A stretch of 64,000 nucleotides of DNA from Telluribacter humicola (GCF_017355935.1 NZ_JAFIQT010000002.1:310001-374000), one strand, 5' to 3'. Shown: positions 35,899 through 44,584, counted from the first letter of the stretch. Notes: generated by a model not told the origin, from the sequence alone. Numbers and translations: made by a program.

Positions 35899-37089
35899 TT
35901 ATTTATCAACAGCCACTTTCTCAGCCGAAACAGCAACTGCCTGCTCAAAATCCTCAATCAGGTCATCTACGGCTTCCAGCCCTACCGATATACGGATCAG
36001 ACCTTCGGTGATACTGAGCGCCGCCTTTTCGTCGGCTTTCAGTTTGGAATGGGTAGTCGTAAAAGGATTCGTAACAATGGTACGGGTATCGCCCAGGTTA
36101 GACGAAAGCGATGGGATCTGCAGGGCGTTAAAGAACGCGCTCACGCGCTCAAATCCGCCTTCCAGTTCGATGGTCACAATAGCGCCACCGGCACTCATCT
36201 GCTTCTTGGCCAGGTCGTATTGTGGGTGCGACGGCAGGAAGGGATAATTCACCCGCTTCACGTCAGGATGCTTTTCCAGTGCCTGGGCCAGTTGCAGGGC
36301 ATTGGATGAATGCTTCTCCATGCGAAGTTCCAGCGTTTCAAGGCTCTTGCTCAGTACCCATGCATTGAAAGGCGATAGCGAAGGGCCGGTCTGGCGACAG
36401 AAAAAGCGTATGGGTTTGATGTATTCTTCTTTACCAACTACTACTCCGCCCAGTACGCGACCCTGACCGTCCATAAACTTAGTGGCAGAGTGTACCACCA
36501 GGTCAGCACCGAACTCGGCCGGACACTGAATGGCTGGTGTTGCAAAACAGTTGTCTACGTTAAAGATCAGACCATGCTTCTTACACAGGCGACCGATCAT
36601 TTCCAGATCTACCAGATCCAGGCCCGGGTTAGAGGGAGTCTCCAGGTACACCATACGCGTGTTAGGCTTTACGGCTGCCTCCCAGTCGTTCTCGCTGGCA
36701 TCGGCATCCAGGTAGGTATAGGTAATGCCCCACTTACTCAGGATCTGGGTGATGATCTGGTGAGCCGACCCAAATAAGGCCCGGCTAGCCAGAATATGGT
36801 CGCCAGACTGCAGCAGAGCTGCCATACTGGCAAATACCGCCGCCATACCGGTAGCCGTAGCTACACCGTCTTCGCAGTCTTCGAGCATGCATACTTTATC
36901 AACAAATTCCTGCACCGAGGGGTTCGAGAAACGGCTATACAGGTTACCCTGTTCGGTTTCGTCAAAAATAGCCTTGCCCTGCTCAGCGCTCTCAAAGGTG
37001 AAGCTGCTGGTCAGGTACAGGGGGGTAGAGTGCTCACGATTCTGCGACTTCTTGCTCTGAATGCGTATGGCTTTGGTTTGTTTTTTCAT
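35899..37089 (-). CDS. metZ: O-succinylhomoserine sulfhydrylase / trans-sulfuration enzyme
   Basis: A 396-residue PLP enzyme of the Cys/Met metabolism family. The PLP lysine lies in VVHSATKFMDGQG (Lys at about 209). The N-terminal LTSSFTFESAEQG, the ATATGMAAV phosphate-binding loop and the TNPFTTTHS C-terminal motif match MetZ-type O-succinylhomoserine sulfhydrylases. It would capture the sulfide made by the neighbouring reductase and form homocysteine, which fits its position in the sulfur operon. A cystathionine synthase role cannot be excluded from sequence alone. Confidence 0.9.
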   Translation of the reverse strand: MKKQTKAIRIQSKKSQNREHSTPLYLTSSFTFESAEQGKAIFDETEQGNLYSRFSNPSVQEFVDKVCMLEDCEDGVATATGMAAVFASMAALLQSGDHILASRALFGSAHQIITQILSKWGITYTYLDADASENDWEAAVKPNTRMVYLETPSNPGLDLVDLEMIGRLCKKHGLIFNVDNCFATPAIQCPAEFGADLVVHSATKFMDGQGRVLGGVVVGKEEYIKPIRFFCRQTGPSLSPFNAWVLSKSLETLELRMEKHSSNALQLAQALEKHPDVKRVNYPFLPSHPQYDLAKKQMSAGGAIVTIELEGGFERVSAFFNALQIPSLSSNLGDTRTIVTNPFTTTHSKLKADEKAALSITEGLIRISVGLEAVDDLIEDFEQAVAVSAEKVAVDK

Positions 37090-37149
37090 AATCTATGACT
37101 CTTTACTCAGGATATTAAATGGGGCACAAGGCAGGTACTTTACTCATTG

Positions 37150-38331
37150 TTAAAGACTGCTTAGTACCATGAAAATAATCCTCAAACTTACCACAATTAC
37201 TACAATACCCACGAGGATCATCATGGTTTTTATGGGCAGTCGACGGGATAAAGAAGCCGCGATTGGAGCCGCTACTGTTCCGCCTAGAATAAGTCCTACT
37301 ATTACCTGCCAGTGTGAAAATCCAATGAGTGTGATGAAGGTCAGCGAGCTGGCCAGGGAGACAAAAAACTCAGTCAGGTTTACCGACCCAATGGTGTACT
37401 TGGGGTGACGGCCACGGGCTATCAGGGTAGACGATACAATGGGTCCCCAGCCCCCACCACCAATGGCATCCAGTGAGCCACCGGCCATAGCCAGCCAGCC
37501 TACATTTTTGACAGGGCGCTTCTGAATACGCTTTTTCAGCGCTTTCTTGATAATCAGCACACCCAGAATCAGAGTATATACAGCTACGATAGGCTTGATG
37601 ATATAGACATACTGTTCAAGTGAGGTCAGTACATAAGCGCCCACGATGGCTCCGATTACTCCCGGGATAAGCAAAGTCTTGAACAGCTTACTGTTGACGT
37701 TGCCGAACTTAAGGTGCATATAACCCGATACTCCGCTGGTAAAAATCTCAGACGTATGGACACTGGCACTAGCCACCGAAGGAGGTAAGCCTACTGAAAG
37801 CAGGAAAGTAGTAGCTGTTACGCCGTAGGCCATTCCCAAAGCTCCGTCGATCATCTGAGCTATAAAACCACCCAGCAGGTAGTAAAAGAAGTCTTCTTCC
37901 AGCAGCAGGGCATTAATACCAACTACAATGCGATCATAGGTAAAGTAGCTGAATAACAGGTGGCCTACGATCATCAGCGAAATAGCCGCAAACAGGTTTA
38001 AAGCAATCTCAGTACGGCTCCGCTGACGTAGCGCTACCGCTGATACCTTACTGCGAAGAACGCGCCAATCTATTTTTTCTTTTGTATTATTTTTAGATAT
38101 TTCTACACTATCAGTAGAAGGGGTAGGCGAGGTAACCACTCCATTGAAAACGGGGTCAGATTCTTCGGGTAAGTCCCTTAGCAAAACCACATATCCTTGC
38201 TGCCGGGCTTGTTCGGCCTGGCGTCTGTCTTCTTCCAGATCACCGGTAGCGATATAAGCCACCTGCATGGACTGCCATGGTGCTTTTTCCGGTTCTTCTG
38301 CGGTGGTTATTTGGGAGAATGACGTCTTCAA
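37150..38331 (-). CDS. TauE/SafE family sulfite/sulfate transporter with N-terminal siroheme-synthase-like relic
   Basis: A 393-residue protein, first gene of the sulfur operon. Residues from about 110 on form the TauE/SafE (TSUP) domain, with about eight transmembrane helices and the GGGIGP-like motif GGGGWGP. Members move sulfite, sulfoacetate or sulfate; in this operon import or export of sulfate/sulfite is likely. Residues 22-65 (starting MQVAYIATGDLEEDRRQAEQ, given to 20) closely follow the pattern of the Rossmann part of precorrin-2 dehydrogenase (ATDxExNxxVAExAR...VxVVDxPExxDFxF), but lack the NAD-binding GGG start. Translation may start at TTG 38331 or ATG 38268; a stop in frame lies directly upstream. 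Confidence 0.85.
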   Translation of the reverse strand: MKTSFSQITTAEEPEKAPWQSMQVAYIATGDLEEDRRQAEQARQQGYVVLLRDLPEESDPVFNGVVTSPTPSTDSVEISKNNTKEKIDWRVLRSKVSAVALRQRSRTEIALNLFAAISLMIVGHLLFSYFTYDRIVVGINALLLEEDFFYYLLGGFIAQMIDGALGMAYGVTATTFLLSVGLPPSVASASVHTSEIFTSGVSGYMHLKFGNVNSKLFKTLLIPGVIGAIVGAYVLTSLEQYVYIIKPIVAVYTLILGVLIIKKALKKRIQKRPVKNVGWLAMAGGSLDAIGGGGWGPIVSSTLIARGRHPKYTIGSVNLTEFFVSLASSLTFITLIGFSHWQVIVGLILGGTVAAPIAASLSRRLPIKTMMILVGIVVIVVSLRIIFMVLSSL

Positions 38332-38378
38332 AGTCTATAAAGTATAGTATTCTTGTAGAGTAATAATCTAAAAATATA

Positions 38379-38411
38379 GTCGTTACGGGAACGACACCAC
38401 AAACGTAGTGG
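38379..38411 (-). promoter_or_regulatory. Two adjacent hairpins at the start of the sulfur operon
   Basis: GTCGTT pairs with AACGAC (38379-38395), and one base away CCAC pairs with GTGG (38397-38411). The second hairpin contains the -7 box. The first would form the 5' end of the transcript or an operator-like palindrome. A regulator or RNA role is inferred only from position. Confidence 0.4.
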
Positions 38412-38430
38412 CAAATTGTTGATTTTCCAA
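38400..38430 (-). promoter_or_regulatory. Promoter of the sulfur-assimilation operon
   Basis: On the minus strand TTG (38430-38428) is followed after twenty bases by TACGTTTG (38407-38400), matching the Bacteroidota -33/-7 consensus. Transcription would start near 38393, about 60 bases before the TTG start of the TauE gene. Confidence 0.7.
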
Positions 38431-38615
38431 GAATAACAGGCTAAAAGTTAGACAGTAGCATGGCTTGGGGGAATCAGAATTGGAGGTATAACGTTTGTTT
38501 AATAGAAAACATTCATCAACTCGCTTGATCTGCTAAAGTACTCATCAGTCAGTACCGGGAGGATTTTAAACAGGAAAGGTTATTTTTGGCGTAGATCAAG
38601 CTACTACACATCATT

Positions 38616-39797
38616 ATGCAGGAAGACGTATTTATAGTATCAGCGGCCCGTACGCCTATTGGAAGCTTCGGAGGAGTACTATCCAGCTTGTCCGCCACAG
38701 ACTTAGGTGGTAAGGCTATCAAAGGGGCGGTGGAGAAAGCTGGGATAGATCCCTCTCTGGTGGAGGAAGTATACATGGGCAATGTAGTGTCGGCCAATGT
38801 GGGCCAGGCACCGGCTCGTCAGGCGGCTCTATACGGAGGTTTGCCCAAAGAAGTAATTTGTACAACTGTGAATAAGGTATGTGCTTCGGGTATGAAAGCG
38901 GCTATTATGGCTGCGCAGTCTATCCGGTTGGGAGACATTAGTATAGCGGTAGCCGGCGGAATGGAGAGCATGTCACAGATACCCTACTACCTGCCTAAGG
39001 CCCGCAACGGCTATGGCTACGGACACGGTGAGATAGTGGACGGACTCCTCAAAGATGGCCTGACAGATGTATACGACAGCTGCGCTATGGGCGTATGCGG
39101 TGACCGCACTGCCACCAAGCATGAGATCAGTCGGGAAGAGCAGGACGAGTTTGCCATTCGTTCGTACCAGCGTAGTGCCGAAGCTACCCAGAGTGGTTTC
39201 TTTAAAGAGGAGATTATACCCGTTGAGGTACCCCAGAAAAAGGGTGAGTCCCTGTTGGTAGTGGAGGACGAAGAGTACAAGCGGGTAAAGTTTGATAAAA
39301 TTGCTACGCTGAAGCCGGTGTTTTCGGCCGAAGGTACCGTGACGGCAGCCAACGCCTCCACAATCAATGACGGTGCAGCGGCCTTTGTACTGGCGGGAGC
39401 TTCTAAGGTAAAGGAACTGGGGCTAACACCACTGGCCCGCATAGTAGCCTACGCTGACGCCGAGCAGGAGCCAACCTGGTTTACGACTACGCCAATCCTG
39501 GCCACGCAGAAGGTACTCAAGAAAGCCGGACTTTCGCTGGCTGATATTGATTTCTTTGAGGTCAATGAGGCCTTTGCCGTAGTAGTACTGGCGTATATCA
39601 AGGAGTTGCAGGTAGCACCTGAAAAGGTCAATGTACACGGTGGAGCGGTGTCACTGGGGCACCCGCTGGGAGCTTCCGGCGCCCGTATCACCACTACCCT
39701 GGCTCACGTACTTCGTCAGAAGCAGGGGCGCTACGGCCTGGCGGCCATCTGTAACGGTGGGGGCGGAGCTTCGGCTATTATTATCGAAAGAGTTTAG
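38616..39797 (+). CDS. Acetyl-CoA C-acetyltransferase (thiolase)
   Basis: A 393-residue thiolase. The acyl-accepting nucleophile is Cys89 in NKVCASGMKA, the active-site His lies in the NEAFAVV and HPLGASGAR segments, and the second Cys is Cys379 in CNGGGGAS. Length and motifs match biosynthetic or degradative acetyl-CoA acetyltransferases (AtoB/PhaA type). No beta-oxidation or polyhydroxyalkanoate genes adjoin it, so the direction of use is unclear. It is a single gene with a terminator. Confidence 0.94.
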   Translation: MQEDVFIVSAARTPIGSFGGVLSSLSATDLGGKAIKGAVEKAGIDPSLVEEVYMGNVVSANVGQAPARQAALYGGLPKEVICTTVNKVCASGMKAAIMAAQSIRLGDISIAVAGGMESMSQIPYYLPKARNGYGYGHGEIVDGLLKDGLTDVYDSCAMGVCGDRTATKHEISREEQDEFAIRSYQRSAEATQSGFFKEEIIPVEVPQKKGESLLVVEDEEYKRVKFDKIATLKPVFSAEGTVTAANASTINDGAAAFVLAGASKVKELGLTPLARIVAYADAEQEPTWFTTTPILATQKVLKKAGLSLADIDFFEVNEAFAVVVLAYIKELQVAPEKVNVHGGAVSLGHPLGASGARITTTLAHVLRQKQGRYGLAAICNGGGGASAIIIERV

Positions 39798-39814
39798 TCG
39801 TTAGTCAGCTACAC

Positions 39815-39856
39815 AAAAAAGCGGGATGTCCTTATAGGGCATCCCGCTTTTCTATT
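39815..39856. terminator. Terminator between thiolase and gtrA-like genes
   Basis: GCGGGATG (39821-39828) pairs with CATCCCGC (39840-39847), flanked by A-run and T-run. It serves the two convergent genes. Confidence 0.87.
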
Positions 39857-39875
39857 TTATAAGGTATTGATCTGG

Positions 39876-40373
39876 TTAGTCCTCGATCAGGTTTTTCAGA
39901 CGATCGTAGAAACCGGTACTCTTGAAAGTAAAGGTCTTGTGCAGAATGTAGTTACTCATAAAGCTGAATCCCATACCAATCACGTAGCAGACCATCTCAT
40001 TAACATTTATGGTTTTGGAGCCGGGCAGATGAAACTCGTAGGTCTGAAAGTAGGCGTTTGAAATCATGTAGGAAAGGCGGGCAAATAGGTCCGTTACAAA
40101 TCCGGAGAAAATAGCCACCATAAAAAACTTGATCATCTCGCGGCGGGTCTGGTTGGTGCGCCGGGCGTCAAAGGCAAACAACTTGGTCAGAGTAAATCCT
40201 ACAATCAGCGAAACAAGGTAAGAGGGCCAGATGGACTGCTGAAAGGTGAGGCCAAACCAGTCCTGCAATAAGCTACTTGAAATGAGCTGTACGACGGCTC
40301 CCGTACCAGCTACCAGGAAATAGGCTACAAGGTCCTTCTTGTTGAATACTTTAGTTCTTGCTGTGGATATCAC
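39876..40373 (-). CDS. GtrA family membrane protein
   Basis: A 165-residue protein with four transmembrane helices in the GtrA arrangement. The family motif at the end, FxxNxxxxKTFTF, appears as FMSNYILHKTFTF, and the N-terminal helix pattern YFLVAGTGAVVQL also fits. GtrA-like proteins help flip polyprenyl-linked sugars, often together with a GtrB-like transferase, which is not present here. No ATG is found; GTG 40373 is the likely start. It shares a terminator with the thiolase gene. Confidence 0.85.
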   Translation of the reverse strand: MISTARTKVFNKKDLVAYFLVAGTGAVVQLISSSLLQDWFGLTFQQSIWPSYLVSLIVGFTLTKLFAFDARRTNQTRREMIKFFMVAIFSGFVTDLFARLSYMISNAYFQTYEFHLPGSKTINVNEMVCYVIGMGFSFMSNYILHKTFTFKSTGFYDRLKNLIED

Positions 40374-40625
40374 TAGTTGGTGTAGTTAGGCTAATGTATA
40401 CATTTTGACAGCCCCAATATTAGGAATAAATACCCCTTAAAACAATGTTCATACGTATAATTTATCAAAATTCAAAGCCGTTGAGGTGACTCCACATAAT
40501 GGGGTTCATGACCTACATAGCCTTAATAGTCAGATGGGTACATAGGTAATGGTACAGTGTTTTCAGGTAATATCTTACAGTTACACAACTATGTGGTCAC
40601 ATTCTTTTACTAACGATAAGATATT

Positions 40626-41144
40626 ATGAAAAAGCAAGTATTTACCATAATCCTTTTATTATCAGTAGTCACACTGGCCAGCGCTCAGACTCAACGTTGG
40701 GCAATTGGCTTTAAGTTAGGAGAGCCTACTGGACTAAACCTGCGTAAGTACGGAGACCGTAACGCGCTGGATATAACCGTAGGAACATACGGGGGTATCC
40801 TGGGAATGGACCGATCGTATCGTAATGGTTCCTATCGCAATGCGGGGGTCATGCTGAATGCCTCATACCTGTGGTATGCTCCTTTACTGGCAGAGCGTAT
40901 GACTGTCTATACAGGGGTAGGAGCGCAATTAAATTCACGCCGGTACTATCCGGATCGGTTCAGTAATGTGGGAGCCTATACCAACAATATCTCGATAGGG
41001 CCCTCAGCAACGGCCGGATTAGAGTATTTCTCAGCCCGCAGTGCTTCGTCGTATTTTGTAGAGGGAGGTACTTATGTAGAATTGCTACCGGCATTTCTGT
41101 TCCTAAGTCCGCAGATAAGTGCAGGGATTAGACACAATTTTTAA
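40626..41144 (+). CDS. Small outer-membrane barrel-like protein
   Basis: A 172-residue exported protein. The signal peptide ends after LASAQ (residue 21). The mature part consists of alternating strands with Gly and aromatic residues, starting WAIGFKLGEPTGLNLRKY, and ends in ISAGIRHNF, an aromatic C-terminus typical of outer-membrane barrels. It is of a type frequent in Cytophagales but without a known function. The prion-like lipoprotein gene begins twenty bases after its stop, so the two are probably co-transcribed and may act at the same surface. Confidence 0.7.
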   Translation: MKKQVFTIILLLSVVTLASAQTQRWAIGFKLGEPTGLNLRKYGDRNALDITVGTYGGILGMDRSYRNGSYRNAGVMLNASYLWYAPLLAERMTVYTGVGAQLNSRRYYPDRFSNVGAYTNNISIGPSATAGLEYFSARSASSYFVEGGTYVELLPAFLFLSPQISAGIRHNF

Positions 41145-41163
41145 TTACTAAAAGCGAACAATC

Positions 41164-42594
41164 ATGAAAAAGATAACATTAATAGGTTCAGTACTTTCAG
41201 CAATGCTGATGTTTTCTTCCTGCTCGACAGTAAGGGACATGTCAGATAGTCTGAAAAGAAATGATAGTGAAAATGTAGCGGAAAGGCGCGATCGGTCTAA
41301 CGGCGATGAAAGATTCTCCAGATCTATGACCGAAGACTTCAACTACACCCGTTCTACCGATGATAATACCGGAATAGATTATAACACCGAAGGTGATTCC
41401 AGTCAGAACAATAACCGGGCTATGTATTCACAAAATACCCGTAACTCAGATGAGTCGGATAAAAGCTCTACAAAGGATAAGAAGAACAGGAATAACCGAA
41501 CTGCTCATAACAATCAGCAGAACAGCCGGGACAATAACTACAGCATGAATAACCGGATGGACCGTACTAGTCAGTATAGTGAGACCGACGGCAACAACCA
41601 GTACAATAACCGTAATAACCGTCAGTACACCGGAAATGATCAAAACGTCGGGTATGACGACGGAAACTACCCTAATTACCGACGGAGTGACTATAAAGAA
41701 CAGTATGGTCAGCAGGGTACCAACAACCAGTCCATGAAACAGGATGGTAACTATGACAACCGGTACAGTCAGAACAACAATAACCGTAATGCCCGGAATG
41801 GAAATTCCCAGAATGGATATTCTCGGAATAGCGAAACCCGGACTGATGATTTCAGACACGGTAACCGAGCCTACGGTGACTATTCATACGAGAACAACCA
41901 GTACAACAACCGGGAATATGCTGATAACTACGAAAATGGATTTAGCAGTAATCAGAAAATGAGACCAGAGGTAAGCAGCGTTAACCGTAATATCCAGGAG
42001 AATGCTGAATACCGTCGGAATAATTTCTACGATGAGAATCGACCCGGAAGTGCAAAGTACAATAATCCCAATTATCGTAACGCTGGAAACAATAATCAGA
42101 TGAATCCGGGTGATCCGCGGGTCATGTATGACTACCGTTACGGAAACGATACGTACGGGAGATACCAGAATCAGCCTAATAATCAATATGGCTACCGCGA
42201 TAATCGCAGCAATGCGAATCAGATGAATCGCCAGGGCAACAATGGTAATCAGTCCTACATGAATGACAATTATCCTAATCCGTACCGGAATGAGGACCGT
42301 AATGCCTATGCAAATACGAACCGTACTAACATGGACCGCCTGGGCGATCTGGTACTGTACGAGATTGATCACGTAGAAAGAAAAATGAAAGACCTGGCCG
42401 AGAAGGCCAAGAACGGAACACGTAAAGAGCGTGAGCAGATAGAAAAACAACTGAAAGGTCTCGAAAGAGTCCGTATGGATCTATACCAGGCACATATGAA
42501 AATCTACCGGGATGGTAGAAATGACATGGAGACGGTAGACCATGATGTAAGAGATACTCTGCAGCGCATCAGAAACGAACAGGATAATATGTAA
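41164..42594 (+). CDS. Asn/Tyr/Arg-rich low-complexity lipoprotein
   Basis: A 476-residue protein with lipoprotein signal (lipobox FSSC, Cys20). Residues 80-385 are low complexity, dominated by Asn, Tyr, Arg, Gln, Asp, Ser and Gly with repeated QYNNR, NNRQY, NYRN and DNYxN motifs and almost no aliphatic residues. Such composition is that of prion-like or phase-separating domains. The last 85 residues (from MDRLGDLVLYEIDHVERKMK) form a highly charged helical domain with heptad-like spacing, likely a coiled coil. There is no Cys apart from the lipidated one. I do not recognise the family. It follows a small barrel gene by twenty bases and is closed by a terminator. Confidence 0.8.
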   Translation: MKKITLIGSVLSAMLMFSSCSTVRDMSDSLKRNDSENVAERRDRSNGDERFSRSMTEDFNYTRSTDDNTGIDYNTEGDSSQNNNRAMYSQNTRNSDESDKSSTKDKKNRNNRTAHNNQQNSRDNNYSMNNRMDRTSQYSETDGNNQYNNRNNRQYTGNDQNVGYDDGNYPNYRRSDYKEQYGQQGTNNQSMKQDGNYDNRYSQNNNNRNARNGNSQNGYSRNSETRTDDFRHGNRAYGDYSYENNQYNNREYADNYENGFSSNQKMRPEVSSVNRNIQENAEYRRNNFYDENRPGSAKYNNPNYRNAGNNNQMNPGDPRVMYDYRYGNDTYGRYQNQPNNQYGYRDNRSNANQMNRQGNNGNQSYMNDNYPNPYRNEDRNAYANTNRTNMDRLGDLVLYEIDHVERKMKDLAEKAKNGTRKEREQIEKQLKGLERVRMDLYQAHMKIYRDGRNDMETVDHDVRDTLQRIRNEQDNM

Positions 42595-42620
42595 TAACCT
42601 ATCTGGTTTAATTCTAGAAC

Positions 42621-42658
42621 AAAAAGGCGAAGTACTTATATGGTACTTCGCCTTTTTT
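42621..42658 (+). terminator. Terminator of the barrel-lipoprotein pair
   Basis: AAAAGGCGAAGTAC (42622-42635) pairs perfectly with GTACTTCGCCTTTT (42643-42656), followed by T residues. Confidence 0.88.
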
Positions 42659-42712
42659 ATACCTTTCTCATCATAAGATACTATCAGAAGACAACTCACT
42701 AAGGAAGCTCAA

Positions 42713-42720
42713 TATTTTTG
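42713..42720 (+). promoter_or_regulatory. Possible -7 box for the MBL hydrolase gene
   Basis: TATTTTTG matches TAnnTTTG and lies about 70 bases before ATG 42789. No well-spaced TTG is seen upstream. Confidence 0.4.
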
Positions 42721-42788
42721 AACAATACAGTCACAATGACTTGTTGGTAGGAGTTAGTACATTATATGATTGCTTTACGGATTATTTT

Positions 42789-43868
42789 ATGTGGATAGCC
42801 ATAGTACTCTTACTACTTGCTGTTTTGTTCGTGCTTTACTTTTTATTTATCTATGAAAATATGGAGTGGAAACAAGCCGGAGTAACGCACAATGAACATT
42901 TGAAAACGATAGGGCCGGACTGGCCGGGTACACCAGTTAATAAACAGGGGCGGTTCCTGAACGAAGATGCTCAACCCGTACCGGGCTTTGCGGACTTATG
43001 GCGCTGGCAGACGGAAACTAATCCACAAAAGAAAGAGAAAAAGCGGGAGGACTTTCGGCTTCTGGTGGTTGAAGATGACTATTTTTTGCACTCCAATCAG
43101 GACTGTATTGTATGGCTGGGACATGCTTCTTTCTTTATACGGCTCAACGGTGTTACTCTTATTACCGATCCGGTTCTGACTACTCCTTCCCGGTTCATGA
43201 AGCGGCATTCACAACTACCCGTTGACCCTGCTAAGTTTACAGATCTGGACTACATACTGCTATCGCATGACCACCGTGATCACTGCGATCAGAAGAGTAT
43301 CCAGATGCTGGGACGTCAAAATCCGCGGGTTGAGATATTAACTGGATTAAAGCTTGATCAGTTACTGAAAAAGTGGGTACCCACTATAAGGTGCCAAGCC
43401 GCGGGCTGGTATCAGCAGTATGTAACAGATAGGAATAAAATTGAAATTATATACCTGCCGGCTCATCACTGGGGACGGCGGTACCTCAATGATACTAACG
43501 TACGGCTCTGGGGCAGCTACCTGATCCGGTCGGGTGGTAAAAGCATCTATTTCGGAGCTGATTCGGGCTACTCCAGCCATTATGCCGACTTCCATAACCA
43601 ATTTGGATCGGTAGATGTGGCTTTACTGGGAGTAGGAGCCTACAAACCCGAGTGGTTTATGGGGCCCAGCCACATGGGGCCAACTGATGCCGTACGGGCA
43701 GCTCACGAAATTAGGGCCCGTACTTTTATCCCTATGCACTATGGTACTTTTGATTTGTCAGACGAGCCACTGGGCGACCCATATCGAAGTCTTGCGGAGC
43801 TAAAAAAAGAGCCGCCCAATAGAGATCTTATCTATCTGGCGGCGGTGGGTGAGGTAGTTAATCTATAA
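42789..43868 (+). CDS. MBL-fold metallo-hydrolase, membrane-anchored (NAPE-PLD/UlaG-like)
   Basis: A 359-residue protein with one N-terminal transmembrane helix (residues 2-22) and a metallo-beta-lactamase fold. The zinc motif is His160-x-His162-x-Asp164-His165, and further His ligands lie in LPAHHWGRR and IPMHYGTFD, with GADSGY before them. This order matches the NAPE-PLD-like branch, which hydrolyses N-acyl phosphatidylethanolamines, and the UlaG-like lactonases. The substrate is not certain. ATG 42789 is preferred; a TTG at 42741 adds sixteen residues. Its stop abuts the stop of the convergent lipoprotein gene. Confidence 0.88.
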   Translation: MWIAIVLLLLAVLFVLYFLFIYENMEWKQAGVTHNEHLKTIGPDWPGTPVNKQGRFLNEDAQPVPGFADLWRWQTETNPQKKEKKREDFRLLVVEDDYFLHSNQDCIVWLGHASFFIRLNGVTLITDPVLTTPSRFMKRHSQLPVDPAKFTDLDYILLSHDHRDHCDQKSIQMLGRQNPRVEILTGLKLDQLLKKWVPTIRCQAAGWYQQYVTDRNKIEIIYLPAHHWGRRYLNDTNVRLWGSYLIRSGGKSIYFGADSGYSSHYADFHNQFGSVDVALLGVGAYKPEWFMGPSHMGPTDAVRAAHEIRARTFIPMHYGTFDLSDEPLGDPYRSLAELKKEPPNRDLIYLAAVGEVVNL

Positions 43869-44420
43869 TTAGTTACCCGCAGCTTTTCTTGCCGCTTTCT
43901 CCTTTAAGTTCTTGCTAAGTTCATCAAAAGACTGAGCTACGTTCCGGAACGCGTTTTCGGTGGCTTTTACGCTTTCATCTTTCTTGATCGACCCTTTACG
44001 CAGAGCGTCCAGAATGGAGCAGATAGCCATACGGTTACTCACATATTCTTTATAAAATTCGTCGTTGACCTGCATTTTGCTCTGAGAAGCACCCTCTACT
44101 ATACTTTTTAAGGACGAGGTTATCGCCAAGGGTGAAGCATCACCACGAGCAATCATCTCGTTGAGCTGCTGAGCATCTGAGCGGGCGGCATCCGACAGTC
44201 GGTTGGCTAGTTGTGCAAGTTCCGCTTCATTAAATTCCTTACCTACTACCAGCCAGTTCATTTTGTCCAGGGGGCACCCGTTCTCAAGGTCATTAGTAGT
44301 AGCGGCGGTGCGGGCAGTACTGCCACCTTTTGAGGTAGTAGTAGTAGGCTGGCTGCTCACACACTGGGTCAGGATCATGGCTAATCCTATCCAAAACGTA
44401 TACACCGTAATCTGTTTCAT
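43869..44420 (-). CDS. Hypothetical lipoprotein
   Basis: A 183-residue protein of unknown family. The lipoprotein signal ends in LTQC (Cys20), followed by a Ser/Thr-rich linker (about 21-42). The remainder is predicted helical and charged, with EFNEAELAQLANRLSDAARS, then ASPLAITSSLKSIVEGA, and a Lys/Glu-rich end; it could be a helical bundle. There is one Cys at ENGCPLDK and one at MAICS. It converges directly with the MBL gene, the two stops being adjacent without spacer. No function can be proposed. Confidence 0.7.
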   Translation of the reverse strand: MKQITVYTFWIGLAMILTQCVSSQPTTTTSKGGSTARTAATTNDLENGCPLDKMNWLVVGKEFNEAELAQLANRLSDAARSDAQQLNEMIARGDASPLAITSSLKSIVEGASQSKMQVNDEFYKEYVSNRMAICSILDALRKGSIKKDESVKATENAFRNVAQSFDELSKNLKEKAARKAAGN

Positions 44421-44518
44421 GGCTTTTTTTATTTAATATCGTGTTTTGTGCCTTTACACATAAGTTAGATGATAAATATAATACAAGGTTTAAAACGTAT
44501 AGTAGATATAGATGTTTA

Positions 44519-44568
44519 GGACTTACAAAAAAGCCGTCCCCGATCAGGGACGGCTTTTTTGTAAGTCC
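44519..44568 (-). terminator. Terminator of the PF13568 barrel gene
   Basis: A perfect twenty-two-base-pair inverted repeat (44519-44540 with 44547-44568) with a six-base loop and T-rich arm lies after the barrel stop at 44585. Confidence 0.9.
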
Positions 44569-44584
44569 TATAAGTAATCACCCA

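Noticed and set aside
38332-38615. SAM or cobalamin riboswitch in front of the sulfur operon
   Set aside because: The hairpins are short and overlap the promoter; no conserved riboswitch core could be recognised and the leader is only about 60 bases.
41446-42450. Long antisense frames opposite the Asn-rich lipoprotein, rich in Ile and Val
   Set aside because: They arise because AAY codons on the coding strand read as RTT on the other strand; the plus frame has signal peptide, lipobox and terminator.
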